A stretch of DNA of 64,000 bases from an uncultured Aquimarina sp. (lineage in GTDB: Bacteria; Bacteroidota; Bacteroidia; Flavobacteriales; Flavobacteriaceae): NCBI GenBank assembly GCA_947492105.1, contig CANLMN010000018.1, positions 1-64,000 of the forward strand, given 5' to 3'. The notes beneath the pieces are model-generated. The model was not told the origin of the DNA and made no database searches. It saw only the letters and a program-made list of their open reading frames with translations. Each line of letters starts with the position of its first letter. Position 1 is the stretch's first letter. Shown here piece after piece: positions 44,693-54,165 of the stretch. Made by a program: the position numbers and the translations under genes.

Positions 44693-46072
44693 ATGAAGAA
44701 AACAGTAGTAATTAATGTAGTAGGACTCACTCGAGGACTCATAGGGGCGCACACACCAAATATTCAAGCGTTTTTGGAAAAGGGAAAGTCAACACTTATC
44801 ACTCCTGTACTGCCTGCAGTGACATGTTCTGCTCAAGCTACGTATCTCACCGGCAAATGGCCTTCTGAGCATGGTATAGTTGGTAATGGTTGGTATTTTA
44901 AGGAGGAGTGTGAGGTTAAGTTTTGGCGACAATCCAATAAATTAATACAAGGAGAAAAATTATGGGATAAGCTAAAGAAAATAGATCACAATTTTACTTG
45001 TGCCAATATGTTTTGGTGGTATAATATGTATTCTACAGCAGATTTTGGAGTAACCCCAAGACCCAACTACTTGGCCGACGGACGAAAAATTCCGGATATT
45101 TATTCCGTCCCAGCAAATTTACGAGATACTCTCCAAACTGAGTTAGGAACATTTCCATTATTTAATTTTTGGGGACCCAAAACTTCTATCAAATCAAGTC
45201 AGTGGATTGCAGATGCTACTATAAAAACAGATAAATTGCACGACCCTACACTTGCATTAGTGTATCTACCACATTTGGATTATAATTTGCAACGTTATGG
45301 AAATTCTTCGGACAAAATACCGCAAGATCTTAGAGAGATTGATGAGGTTGTCAAGGGATTGATAGAGTATTATACTGCACAAAATGCAGGGATTGTTTTG
45401 TTATCAGAATATGGAATAACAGATGTTCATCGACCTGTTCATTTGAATCGAATATTGCGAAAAGAAGGATGGCTGAGTATCCGAGTCGAACGAGGTCTAG
45501 AAGTACTAGATGCCGGTACAAGTAGTGCCTTTGCAGTTGCTGATCATCAAATAGCGCATGTGTATCTCAATGATGCTTCATTAAAATTAAAAGTTAAAAA
45601 ATTATTAGAAAACACAGAAGGTGTGGCAAAGGTTTTGGTGGATGAAGAAATTACAAAGGCCAACTTAGAACATCAAAGGAGTGGTGATCTTGTTGTCATT
45701 GCGGATCAACATTCATGGTTTACCTACTATTATTGGCTGGATGATGCCAAAGCACCCGATTTTGCTAGAATGGTAGACATCCATAAGAAACCAGGATATG
45801 ATCCCGTAGAAATGCTAACAGATCCAAAAGATCCATTTGTTATGCCCAAGGTGCTCTGGAAGTTGGCAAAGAAAAAAATGGGGTTTAGAACCGTTTTGGA
45901 TATTATTCCCATAGACGCTTCGTTAATCAAAGGATCGCATGGGAGTGTGCCCGAATCCAAAGATGATTATCCTATTTTGATTAGTAATAACAAACAACTA
46001 GTGCCTGAGGAATTAATCGAGGCAACCAAAGTTTTTGATGTCCTAGAAAAGCACCTAACAGAAGGTAAGTAA
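44693..46072 (+). CDS. eboF: EboF, nucleotide pyrophosphatase/phosphodiesterase-like
   Basis: Alkaline-phosphatase-superfamily protein of about 459 residues, last gene of the ebo cluster. The start is VINVVGLTRGLIGAHTPNIQ, the presumed nucleophile region is PAVTCSAQATYLTGKWPSEH, and metal-binding residues lie in YLPHLDYNLQRYG, LLSEYGITDVHRPVH and IKGSHGSVPES. The frame is open to 44660, overlapping eboE, but ATG 44693, 5 bp after the eboE stop, gives a natural N-terminus MKKTVVINVV. Confidence 0.9.
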   Translation: MKKTVVINVVGLTRGLIGAHTPNIQAFLEKGKSTLITPVLPAVTCSAQATYLTGKWPSEHGIVGNGWYFKEECEVKFWRQSNKLIQGEKLWDKLKKIDHNFTCANMFWWYNMYSTADFGVTPRPNYLADGRKIPDIYSVPANLRDTLQTELGTFPLFNFWGPKTSIKSSQWIADATIKTDKLHDPTLALVYLPHLDYNLQRYGNSSDKIPQDLREIDEVVKGLIEYYTAQNAGIVLLSEYGITDVHRPVHLNRILRKEGWLSIRVERGLEVLDAGTSSAFAVADHQIAHVYLNDASLKLKVKKLLENTEGVAKVLVDEEITKANLEHQRSGDLVVIADQHSWFTYYYWLDDAKAPDFARMVDIHKKPGYDPVEMLTDPKDPFVMPKVLWKLAKKKMGFRTVLDIIPIDASLIKGSHGSVPESKDDYPILISNNKQLVPEELIEATKVFDVLEKHLTEGK

Positions 46073-46488
46073 TTGTCTAATAAGGTAATTTTTCTAAATA
46101 AAACACCTGTTTGTTATGCGCATCAAAAAGCTGTTAAAAAACTTATAAAAGTTAGTGAAAAAAATTGTATTGTGTATAATAATCTTTTAATTTTGGATCA
46201 GAGTAGGGTTCGGTAAACTTCTTCTGACTGTATTGTTTTTATGAGGTTGTTTATGTTTTTTTGATCCTTGAAGGGATCACCAGTTGGGAGCGATTAGTTG
46301 CTGGCGCTACGAACTCAAGAAAAAGACGAAAACTCTGTGAAAAGGGCGTTTTTATAGTAAAATGAATAAATCTTTTTTTTTGGAATAAATTCGACACCTA
46401 GTAACCTGATTGATGAATTTTGATTGCTAGGTAGGAAAAAGAAGAAGTCAGAGACATAGGAAACACTAGTATTTTAAAAAACGCTATT
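46073..46488. other. Intergenic, 416 bp
   Basis: Between eboF and the J-domain-like gene. Mixed AT-rich sequence with no recognised terminator hairpin, repeat or ORF. Confidence 0.3.
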
Positions 46489-47631
46489 TTGAATAAGAAA
46501 AAACACACTTCGAATACGTTGACAATTTCTGTTGATCATTCTAGTTCTACAGAAAGTAAAAAGCGTACCAATAGTATTACCAAAAAAATCGAAAAAATAG
46601 AACAGCTAAAAAAACAGCTTCAGAAAATGAATGATACTGTTGCTATTGCTAAGAAGTTGTTTGACGAGCATTGTGGTACAAAAGAAAAAGAGCTGTTAGA
46701 ACGGAGAGAAAGTTTTTTGATTAAACTCTATGAGCGTTTTCAGCAAAAAGGGTTTGCTCTTTGGCAAAAAGAACTCATGGAAGGAAGGTTGCTGAATGAT
46801 ATCGAAGAGCTGATGTATTCTGGATATGAATCAGAAGCATTGCTCGCTATTCGAGATCAAATTAATGAAGCCCAAATACAAAATATGGATGGTTTTGAGA
46901 AAGAAATGATGAATGATATGGCCAAAGATTTTTTGAAAAATATGGGGGTTCATGTCGATGAAGAAGACTTTAATTTCGAAGATTTTGCGAATCCCGATTT
47001 TAGAGATCAGTTCAATAAAAAACATTTTGAGCGAGAACAACAACAACATCAAGAGTTTCATGAGGAGTTTAATAATGAAAAACATCGTGTACAGAAGGAG
47101 AAAGTAAAGGGGACTAATACCGATTTTCAGAAATTGTATAAATCACTAGTGAAAAAAGCACACCCCGATTTGGTTTTAGATCCGGCAGAAAAAGAAGTAC
47201 GAGAAGAGTGGATGAAAAGACTTTCGCAAGCCTGGGAAGAACGAAACTATTACCAACTATTAGTGTTGCAAAAAGAAATTGGAGCGGATCATGATTCTGA
47301 AGACATAGCGCTAAGCGAATCTCAAGTCCAGCCATTGATTCTAGAGTTAAATAAAGAAATACAAAAATTAGAGCATAACAAATACTTGCTAAAATATCAG
47401 AATCCGGATACTGCTTTTTATTTTGAAAAATTCAATGCAAGATCAGAAAAAGGTGTTTTGAAAAAAATTATAGCCTATAAAGATCTTGTAGAATTAAAAA
47501 TAGATGGAGTAGAAGAAGAACGAAGAAGTTTAAAAACGCAAAAATCTACAAAAGAATTATTAAAAGAAATAAGAGATATGCAATCCGGAATGTTTGATGA
47601 TCCGTTTGGCATGTTTGATTTCTTTGAATAG
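46489..47631 (+). CDS. J-domain-like protein (internal HPD), coiled-coil rich
   Basis: Cytoplasmic protein of 380 residues, highly charged. Residues 25-60 are lysine-rich coiled coil (ITKKIEKIEQLKKQLQKMND). An acidic and glutamine-rich middle (EDFNFEDFANPDF, HFEREQQQHQEFHEEFN) leads to a degenerate J domain at about 212-265: FQKLYKSLVKKAHPDLVLDP with the HPD tripeptide, then EEWMKRLSQAWEERNYYQLL. HPD normally stimulates the ATPase of DnaK/Hsp70. The domain is internal rather than N-terminal and lacks a Gly/Phe linker and zinc domain. Start is TTG 46489; no closer ATG gives a sensible N-terminus (the next is residue 46). The C-terminus ends MFDDPFGMFDFFE. Confidence 0.7.
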   Translation: MNKKKHTSNTLTISVDHSSSTESKKRTNSITKKIEKIEQLKKQLQKMNDTVAIAKKLFDEHCGTKEKELLERRESFLIKLYERFQQKGFALWQKELMEGRLLNDIEELMYSGYESEALLAIRDQINEAQIQNMDGFEKEMMNDMAKDFLKNMGVHVDEEDFNFEDFANPDFRDQFNKKHFEREQQQHQEFHEEFNNEKHRVQKEKVKGTNTDFQKLYKSLVKKAHPDLVLDPAEKEVREEWMKRLSQAWEERNYYQLLVLQKEIGADHDSEDIALSESQVQPLILELNKEIQKLEHNKYLLKYQNPDTAFYFEKFNARSEKGVLKKIIAYKDLVELKIDGVEEERRSLKTQKSTKELLKEIRDMQSGMFDDPFGMFDFFE

Positions 47632-47647
47632 TACTATTTAGAACGTA

Positions 47648-47808
47648 TGCTATTTATCCTTTGAATTTTTACTGGGATAAAATTTTCTTTTTTCGCCTCA
47701 GCTTCAGTGTAAAAATGACCGTAGCTAAGGCTATGCCATAGCATCACGGTGTTTTGCATAAAAAAATAACAGTGTCATTCATACGAATTTATAAGCCTAA
47801 ATGATATA
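47648..47808. repeat. Mosaic palindromic repeat (half B + half C)
   Basis: The first half (TTTGAATTTTTACTGGGATA, then TTTTTCGCCTCAGCTTCAG) is the reverse of a family-B arm. The second (CGTAGCTAAGGCTATGCCAT, AGCATCACGGTGTTTT and ATAACAGTGTCATTCATACG) is a family-C arm. The junction lies at the shared core TAGCTAAGGCTATG. Confidence 0.75.
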
Positions 47809-47911
47809 ACATTAGAGTTATGGGTTGGTATAGGTGTGTAGTTCCTTGAATTTTAGAACTGGAAGGTCGGCTTTTTTCTAAATAAAAATGCGTGATAGAT
47901 AATGGTTTCTG

Positions 47912-48655
47912 CTATTGGAATGTAAAATTAATAAACACACCTCTAGTGGATAACTTATCAATTTGGGCAGTATATTCGCTTGGTAGTCCATCAAAGCTGG
48001 TAGGATTATCGCGTACTAGCTCGTCATTCATAGCAAAAACTCCACGGATAGAAGGTGTGAATTTGAAAAAAGGAAGATATAGATCAACTCCAAATCCTAG
48101 TTCATAGTAATTGGTATTTGTTTTGGTTCGGAACTGGTTTACAGCATTGTCATCGGGATTGTTCTCATTACTCGATAGATTAATAGAAGTAGAGATACCG
48201 CCAATTAAAAAGGGTTTGAAGTTGTTCAGACGTTTGGTAGAGATTTTTAGCAACAATGGCAAATGCACATAAGTTGATTTGATTTCTCTAAAGTTTTTGT
48301 CCTCTAAATCAGGATAGGTAATATTTCTAGAAGGAAAAACTACACCTGGTTCAAAACGGAGATCAAAATAATCGTTGATCCGAAGATTGGCCAAGAGCGC
48401 TACATTAAAACCAATTCCTTTTCCAATGATCAAATCCTTTCTGTCTTGACCAGTTAATGGGTTAGGTTCTGTAAATTGACGCTCGTTGTATTCGATTTTA
48501 TAATCGTAACTGTTAAGTCCTAGAGTGTATCCAAAACGTATGCGTTTCTTGTCGAAATTCTCATTATTTAAAACACGTTCTTTGCTAAACCATTGCGCAT
48601 TTACAGTTTGCAAACCCATAAAAGCGAGTAGTAGGAATAATAGTACGTTCTTCAT
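47912..48655 (-). CDS. porT: Type IX secretion / outer-membrane protein PorT
   Basis: Outer-membrane beta-barrel protein of about 247 residues needed for type IX secretion in Bacteroidota. Signal peptide MKNVLLFLLLAFMGLQTVNA. The mature part has alternating strands (RIRFGYTLGLNSYDYKIEYN; LRINDYFDLRFEPGVVFPSR; THPSIRGVFAMNDEL-type end) and a terminal aromatic strand RGVFINFTFQ. The upstream neighbour ubiE, 4 bp away, is the usual partner in flavobacteria, which supports the assignment. The frame is open 12 codons further into ubiE, but 48655 starts the signal peptide. Required for export of the type IX cargo genes seen elsewhere in this window. Confidence 0.82.
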   Translation of the reverse strand: MKNVLLFLLLAFMGLQTVNAQWFSKERVLNNENFDKKRIRFGYTLGLNSYDYKIEYNERQFTEPNPLTGQDRKDLIIGKGIGFNVALLANLRINDYFDLRFEPGVVFPSRNITYPDLEDKNFREIKSTYVHLPLLLKISTKRLNNFKPFLIGGISTSINLSSNENNPDDNAVNQFRTKTNTNYYELGFGVDLYLPFFKFTPSIRGVFAMNDELVRDNPTSFDGLPSEYTAQIDKLSTRGVFINFTFQ

Positions 48656-48659
48656 GCTG

Positions 48660-49388
48660 TTATTTTCTTGCTGTGTAGATTGTAGCCACACCTAGCGTTT
48701 GAGGTCTATCTTTTATAGTATTAAACCCTGTTTTTTTCAAAATATTGTTGAATGCTGTTCCGTAAGGAAATGCTGCAGCACTTTCACTAAGATACGAATA
48801 TGCAGATTGATCTTTAGAAAATATTCGACCAATGGCAGGCATTATTTTTGATGTATAAAAATGATAGCCTTGTTTGTAGGGTGTTTTTGTTGGTACTGAG
48901 GTTTCCAAAATAGCTAGGATTCCTTGAGGTCGTAGAACACGATAAATTTCGGCTAGACCTTTTTCTAAATGCTCAAAATTACGCACCCCAAATGCTACGG
49001 TAATGGCATCAAAATGGTTGTCTTGGTAAGGTAATTGTTCGCTGTCTCCTTTGATCATGGAGATAAGATGAGATAATTCTTTTTCTTTAATTTTTTTGAC
49101 CCCTACATCCAACATTCCTTGAGAGATGTCTAGACCAATAATTTCTGTAGCTCCTGTTTTGGTTAGTGCTATAGCAAGATCTCCAGTACCCGTAGCAATA
49201 TCAAGTATACGTTTGGGCTGGGTTTCTTTTACTAATTTCACTACTTTGTTACGCCATTGGATGTCGATTCCAAAAGAGATGACTCTATTAAGACCATCAT
49301 AATTTTCCGAAATCGTATCAAACATGTCCGCTACTTGTTCCTTTTTGCTTCGAGAAACGTCATTATATGGTGTGATTTTATTGGCCAT
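48660..49388 (-). CDS. ubiE: Demethylmenaquinone methyltransferase (UbiE/MenG)
   Basis: SAM-dependent C-methyltransferase completing menaquinone synthesis. 242 residues. Start region VADMFDTISENYDGLNRVIS, then RNKVVKL and the SAM site ILDIATGTGDLAIAL (motif I), IIGLDISQGMLDVG (II), GDSEQLPYQDNHFDAITVAF and GVRNFEHLEKGLAEIYRVLR are the family signatures. Bacteroidota use menaquinone, so the demethylmenaquinone role is the relevant one. Cotranscribed with porT. Confidence 0.96.
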   Translation of the reverse strand: MANKITPYNDVSRSKKEQVADMFDTISENYDGLNRVISFGIDIQWRNKVVKLVKETQPKRILDIATGTGDLAIALTKTGATEIIGLDISQGMLDVGVKKIKEKELSHLISMIKGDSEQLPYQDNHFDAITVAFGVRNFEHLEKGLAEIYRVLRPQGILAILETSVPTKTPYKQGYHFYTSKIMPAIGRIFSKDQSAYSYLSESAAAFPYGTAFNNILKKTGFNTIKDRPQTLGVATIYTARK

Positions 49389-49402
49389 CGTACTTTTTAG
49401 AG

Positions 49403-49439
49403 CAAAGATACTGTTTTGTCGTTAATCTACAGATGCAAA
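49403..49439 (-). promoter_or_regulatory. Promoter of ubiE-porT
   Basis: Minus-strand TATCTTTG (49410-49403) is an exact TAnnTTTG box 15 bp upstream of the ubiE start. A TTTG (49439-49436) lies 25 bp further upstream, slightly beyond the usual spacing. Confidence 0.5.
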
Positions 49440-49713
49440 TCTAGGGTGATGGTAGTATCAGACGATATTTCTATTACTAATTAGGGAGTGTATATGAGAC
49501 TTTAATCCAAATGAGTATGCAACATAAAATAGCGTTCAAAAAATAAATGGTTGAATTACCTTTTTAATTATGTGGTTAAAAATTAAGCTGTTTTAGTAGG
49601 TTTGATTTTGTTTTTGAAAGTGAAATAACTAAAATGTGGATAAATCGTATGCGTTGCAGGTTAAGTTGATTAGGATATGCTCATGAAATTACTGTAGGAT
49701 TTTAAATTTACCC

Positions 49714-49721
49714 TATCTTTG
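49714..49721 (+). promoter_or_regulatory. Minus-7 box of trkA-trkH
   Basis: TATCTTTG matches TAnnTTTG exactly, giving a leader of about 100 nt before trkA. No clear upstream TTTG. The remainder of the 49389-49827 gap has nothing recognisable. Confidence 0.4.
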
Positions 49722-49827
49722 TAAGATATTTATGTTGTTTATTGGTTAAAATAAAAGCCGTATCAGCAGTTCTGTCGAGTCCTGTTTTTTTTGGATTTTA
49801 TGGATCTTTTTTTTCAAAACAGTAACT

Positions 49828-51177
49828 ATGAAAATTATTATTGCCGGAGCAGGTGAAGTAGGATTTCATTTGGCAAAATTGCTTTCCTTCGAATCGCAAG
49901 ATATTACCTTAATAGATCCAGATAAGGAAAGTCTTAGTTATGCGAATTCGCATCTTGATATACGTGTGATCAAAGGTGATGCCACTTCTATAAATATTCT
50001 CAAAGAGTCTCGCGTGGATACTGCAGATCTTTTGATAGGAGTTACGTCTAGTGAAACGACAAATATTACAGTTTGTGTTTTGGCAAAACAGTTGGGAGTC
50101 AAACGTACAATTGCACGTATCTCTAATACAGAATTTATAGAGAACAAGGACGAACTAGGTTTTATCAAATTCGGTATTGACGAGTTAATTTCTCCAGTAG
50201 CTTTGGCTTCTAGTGAGATCGAATTATTGTTAAATCAATCCGCGTTTAATGACAGTTATGAGTTCGAGGAGGGTGCCTTGACAATGGTAGGAACCAGTCT
50301 TTCGTCAGAAGCACAGTTTGTTGGGAAAAGTGTTCGAGAAGCAGCACAAATATTTCCAGAATTACACTTTATGCCTATCGCAATACAGCGATCAGGGACA
50401 CAGTATACACTTATTCCAAGAGGAGATACACAGTTCAAAGAAGGGGATCAAGTCTATTTTGTAACCTCAAAAGGAGGGGTAGATGAGCTATACAAGCTGA
50501 CAGGAAAGGTAAAGGAACAGATCAAAAATGTTATGATTCTCGGCGGAAGTCGAATCGGTAAAAAAACCGCAGAAGATCTTTGTGCTCATAAATTTAGAGT
50601 AAAACTGATTGAGAAAGACAAGGATAAAGCTTTTGACTTGGCAGATGACCTTCCAAATGCATTGGTCATCAATGGAGATGGGCGTAATGTAGAACTGCTA
50701 GAAGAAGAAAATATACATGATATGGATGCTTTTATTTCTGTAACAGGAAATTCAGAAACCAATATTATGTCCTGTTTGATGGCCAAATCCAAAAGTGTTC
50801 CCAAGACGATTGCATTGGTAGAGAATATGGACTATTTTCAGTTGTCTCATTCTATAGGAATCGATACATTAATTAACAAAAAATTATTGGCAGCCAATAC
50901 GATCTTTCGTTTTATTAGACGTGGAGATGTCGTTGCCATGACCAAGCTTAATAATATGAATGCTGAGTTACTGGAGTTTATTGTAAAACCCAGTTCCGAG
51001 GTTTGTAATAATGCCATTATAGATTTGGATTTTCCTCGTTCTGCAATTATAGGAGGTGTGATTAGAGACGGAAAAGGAATTATAGCCTTGGGGGATTTTT
51101 ATATCAGACCAGGAGATCGTATTGTGGTTTGTTGTTTGCCAAGATCTATAAAAAAAATAGAAAAAATGTTCCTTTAA
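49828..51177 (+). CDS. trkA: Trk potassium transporter regulatory subunit TrkA
   Basis: Cytoplasmic NAD/ATP-binding gating subunit of the Trk potassium uptake system. 449 residues with two RCK units. Rossmann motif one is IIAGAGEVGFHLAKLL (3-18) with ITLIDPDKE. Motif two is MILGGSRIGKKTAEDL (about 235) with LIEKDKDKA. Each is followed by a C-terminal ligand-binding RCK-C domain (FVGKSVREAAQIFPELHFMP, YFITSK-type TALIPRGDTQFKEGDQVYFV; RSAIIGGVIRDGKGIIALGD, YIRPGDRIVVCCLP). It ends 1 bp before the trkH start, so one operon. Confidence 0.95.
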   Translation: MKIIIAGAGEVGFHLAKLLSFESQDITLIDPDKESLSYANSHLDIRVIKGDATSINILKESRVDTADLLIGVTSSETTNITVCVLAKQLGVKRTIARISNTEFIENKDELGFIKFGIDELISPVALASSEIELLLNQSAFNDSYEFEEGALTMVGTSLSSEAQFVGKSVREAAQIFPELHFMPIAIQRSGTQYTLIPRGDTQFKEGDQVYFVTSKGGVDELYKLTGKVKEQIKNVMILGGSRIGKKTAEDLCAHKFRVKLIEKDKDKAFDLADDLPNALVINGDGRNVELLEEENIHDMDAFISVTGNSETNIMSCLMAKSKSVPKTIALVENMDYFQLSHSIGIDTLINKKLLAANTIFRFIRRGDVVAMTKLNNMNAELLEFIVKPSSEVCNNAIIDLDFPRSAIIGGVIRDGKGIIALGDFYIRPGDRIVVCCLPRSIKKIEKMFL

Positions 51178-51178
51178 T

Positions 51179-52684
51179 ATGGGTCGTATCAATCGTCTGA
51201 ATTACAAAATTATTATTTACATCATGGGGCTGTTGCTATTGTGCAATGGACTGTTTATGCTTCTGGCTGTTTTGTTGAGCTGGGCGTATAAGGATGGGGT
51301 GACTATAGCGCTTCTATCAGCGTCATTAGTAACCATGTTCTTGGGTGTTTTGTTTATGTTTACAACCCGAGAGCATCAAAAAGAGCTCAATAAAAGAGAA
51401 GGATACATGGTGGTGACCTTTGGTTGGGTGTTTATGTCTTTGAGTGGTATGTTACCTTATCTTTTTTCGGAAGCAATTCCCACTGTTACCAATGCATTTT
51501 TTGAAACAATGTCTGGATATACCACTACGGGTGCATCTATTCTTAACGACATAGAGGCTGTCCCCAAAGGAATTCTCTTTTGGCGTAGTCTCACTCATTG
51601 GATTGGTGGGATGGGGATCATTGTATTGGCAATCGCTATTTTACCGTTATTGGGAATAGGAGGGATGCAGCTTTTTTCTGCAGAAGCTCCAGGACCAAAT
51701 ACAGACAAACTCCATCCCAGAATTACGGATACAGCAAAACGATTATGGTTTATCTATGTAGGATATACAGCCGCAGAAACACTACTGTTAAAACTGGCAG
51801 GGATGGACTTTTTTGATGCGATCAATCATGCACTGAGTACATTGTCTACAGGAGGGTTTTCTACAAAGAATGCAAGTGTTGCGTATTGGAATGATAATCC
51901 AATAATTCAGTACATTATTATCTTGTTTATGTATTTGGCAGGAGCAAATTTTATCCTGAGTTATTTTGGATTTAAAGGGAAAGTACAAAAGATTATCAAG
52001 GACGAGGAATTTAAGTTTTATACCTTTTTTGTTGTAATTTTTAGTGTCATTGCAGCATGTATTATTTATTTCGAAGCAGATGTAAGTATCAGTTCTATTG
52101 ATCATCCTATGGTTTGGGGTGCAGGTGAGAGTGCATTTAGACATGCATTGTTTCAGGTTTTGGCAGTGATTACAACTACTGGTTTTGTAAGTGCTGATTT
52201 TACCATGTGGACTCCATTTTTAACGATTTTGTTTTTTGGACTTTTCTTTTTGGGAGGCTCTGCAGGATCTACCTCTGGCGGTATCAAAGTTATGAGACAT
52301 TTGATTACTATACGCAATGGTATTTTGGAGTTCAAACGAACCTTACATCCCAATGCGGTTTTGCCTGTACGTTATAATACAAGAGCTATTTCCAAAGAGA
52401 TCGTATTTAATATTCTTGGTTTTTTTATACTGTATTTTTTGTCTTTTATTATTGGAGCACTATTCTTAGGAGTGATAGGAATGGACTTTGTGACAGCAAT
52501 TGGTGGAGCAGCAACCTCATTAGGTAATGTAGGTCCTGGCCTAGGGAAGCTTAGTCCTGTGAATAATTTTGATATACTACCAGATATAGGAAAATGGTGG
52601 TGTTCTTTTCTAATGCTTATAGGGCGATTAGAGTTATTTACGGTATTGATTTTGCTGACACCTTTTTTCTGGAGAAATAGATAG
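51179..52684 (+). CDS. trkH: Trk potassium transporter membrane subunit TrkH
   Basis: Potassium-conducting inner-membrane subunit of 501 residues with about ten to twelve membrane segments and four half-pore repeats. Selectivity-filter segments are visible as MSGYTTTGASIL, ALSTLSTGGFSTKN, AVITTTGFVSADF and ATSLGNVGPGLGKLS, the family pattern of four T/S-x-G sites. SAGSTSGGIKVMR is the conserved intracellular-gate loop. Works with the TrkA protein encoded immediately upstream. Confidence 0.95.
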   Translation: MGRINRLNYKIIIYIMGLLLLCNGLFMLLAVLLSWAYKDGVTIALLSASLVTMFLGVLFMFTTREHQKELNKREGYMVVTFGWVFMSLSGMLPYLFSEAIPTVTNAFFETMSGYTTTGASILNDIEAVPKGILFWRSLTHWIGGMGIIVLAIAILPLLGIGGMQLFSAEAPGPNTDKLHPRITDTAKRLWFIYVGYTAAETLLLKLAGMDFFDAINHALSTLSTGGFSTKNASVAYWNDNPIIQYIIILFMYLAGANFILSYFGFKGKVQKIIKDEEFKFYTFFVVIFSVIAACIIYFEADVSISSIDHPMVWGAGESAFRHALFQVLAVITTTGFVSADFTMWTPFLTILFFGLFFLGGSAGSTSGGIKVMRHLITIRNGILEFKRTLHPNAVLPVRYNTRAISKEIVFNILGFFILYFLSFIIGALFLGVIGMDFVTAIGGAATSLGNVGPGLGKLSPVNNFDILPDIGKWWCSFLMLIGRLELFTVLILLTPFFWRNR

Positions 52685-52728
52685 TTAGTCTTCGGGAGTT
52701 TTGATTAAGAAGAAATTAGTGACAAACA

Positions 52729-53685
52729 ATGGATATCATTATTATAGGAGCAGGTCCGATCGGGATTAATTGTGCTATTGAAGCAAAAAAACGGGGGTTC
52801 ACAGCCATTGTACTAGAAAAAGGAGTTTTGGTGAATTCTATTTATAATTTTCCGACCAATATGACTTTTTTTTCTACCTCACAATTATTAGAGATAGGAG
52901 AGGTTCCTTTTGTATCGCATGACGACAAACCTACTCGGACAGAAGCTTTAGAGTATTTTAGACGTGTAGTGAGTAGTTGGCAATTAGATGTAAGAACGTA
53001 TACAGAGGTTTTAGGAATGCAATCAGAGGCTAGAGGAGGGTATGAAGTGCAAACTAATAAAGGGACGTTTTCTTCCAAAAATGTAATTATTTGTACAGGC
53101 TTTTATGACACACCAAGAAAGCTACATATTCCAGGAGAAAATCGCTCTAAGGTAAAGCACTTTTATAACGATCCACATCCGTATGTAGGACAAAAAATAG
53201 TTGTAGTTGGAGCTGCAAATTCTGCCTGTGATGTAGCTTTAGAAACCTATTATAAGGGAGCTGAAGTAACTATGGTTATCCGAAAAGATAGCATATATAA
53301 AGGAGTGAAATATTGGATTAGACCAAATATCGAAAACCGGATTAACAAAGGTGAAATCAAGGCTTATTTTAATACAGAAGTTATAGAAATCAAAGAAAAA
53401 AGTGTGATTTTACAAACGGCTGAAGGATGTTTGGAGATAGAGAATGACTTTGTTTTGGCTATGACTGGTTATAAACCAAATTATCCATTATTTAAAAAAT
53501 TAGGTATTGATATTTTGGATGATAGCGCAAAGACACTTGTACATGATCCAGATACTCTCGAAACAAACTTGCCCAATGTATATATCGCAGGAGTGATTAA
53601 TGCAGGGTTGCAAACGAGTAAACTCTTTATCGAAAACACACGAGTTCATGCCCAAATGATTTTGAAAGCAATTTTAGAATCTTAA
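52729..53685 (+). CDS. ypdA: YpdA-type FAD/NAD(P) disulfide reductase
   Basis: Flavoprotein of 318 residues resembling bacillithiol-disulfide reductase. FAD-binding IIIGAGPIGINCAIEAKKRG (3-22), FPTNMTFFSTSQLLEIG (typical of YpdA, not thioredoxin reductase) and the NADPH site KIVVVGAANSACDVALETYY are clear. No CxxC redox pair exists in the thioredoxin reductase position, which fits YpdA. It ends GVINAGLQTSKLFIENTRVH. The gene is 44 bp after trkH on the same strand. A link between potassium uptake and thiol redox control is possible but not shown. Confidence 0.85.
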   Translation: MDIIIIGAGPIGINCAIEAKKRGFTAIVLEKGVLVNSIYNFPTNMTFFSTSQLLEIGEVPFVSHDDKPTRTEALEYFRRVVSSWQLDVRTYTEVLGMQSEARGGYEVQTNKGTFSSKNVIICTGFYDTPRKLHIPGENRSKVKHFYNDPHPYVGQKIVVVGAANSACDVALETYYKGAEVTMVIRKDSIYKGVKYWIRPNIENRINKGEIKAYFNTEVIEIKEKSVILQTAEGCLEIENDFVLAMTGYKPNYPLFKKLGIDILDDSAKTLVHDPDTLETNLPNVYIAGVINAGLQTSKLFIENTRVHAQMILKAILES

Positions 53686-53842
53686 AGAATTTAAATTGTA
53701 GATAGCAGAAGCGGAATATTCCTGTCCAAAATTATGATAATTATAGTATTGTATAGAGTAAAAAAGCTGCTCTTTCTTCATGATACAGGGGAGACAGAAC
53801 AAACAGTCTAACTTATAGGATAGTATACTAGTTATGCCAGTT

Positions 53843-53993
53843 ATAATGTAATTGTCGGCTTAAATAATGGAACTATTTTTTGCTAGTTGGAGCTAAAAAA
53901 TTCCAGCAAAGCCTCAGCGACGATTTAATTTTTTTAGCAAAAAAATAGTAGAAAAAAACCGAATTATTTGCCTGTACTTATTCTTTTCATACA
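53843..53993. repeat. Palindromic repeat family A, full copy (inverted)
   Basis: ATGTAATTGTCGGCTTAAAT to AAAACCGAATTATTTGCC. Reverse orientation relative to 10012-10156, with inner arms GCTAGTTGGAGCTAAAAAAT and TTTTTTTAGC around TTCCAGCAAAGCCTCAGCGA. Confidence 0.7.
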
Positions 53994-54040
53994 ATGGAGT
54001 AAAAAGAGTTTAGGCAGCGTTTACTTAAAATGAGTTCTAA

Positions 54041-54165
54041 TACCAAATTAGCTATATAATGTCGCATATCGCCTTGTTCATATATTTCATAGCTAAGGCT
54101 ATGCAATAGCATCACGGTGTTTTCGCATAAAAAAATAACAGTGTCATTTCATTAATATGAATTTA
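54041..54165. repeat. Palindromic repeat family C, copy 4 (inverted)
   Basis: TACCAAATTAGCTATATAAT through TTTCATAGCTAAGGCTATGC, AGCATCACGGTGTTTTCGCA and AACAGTGTCATTTC to ATGAATTTATA. It runs straight into the family-B copy at 54164, so two elements abut. Confidence 0.75.
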
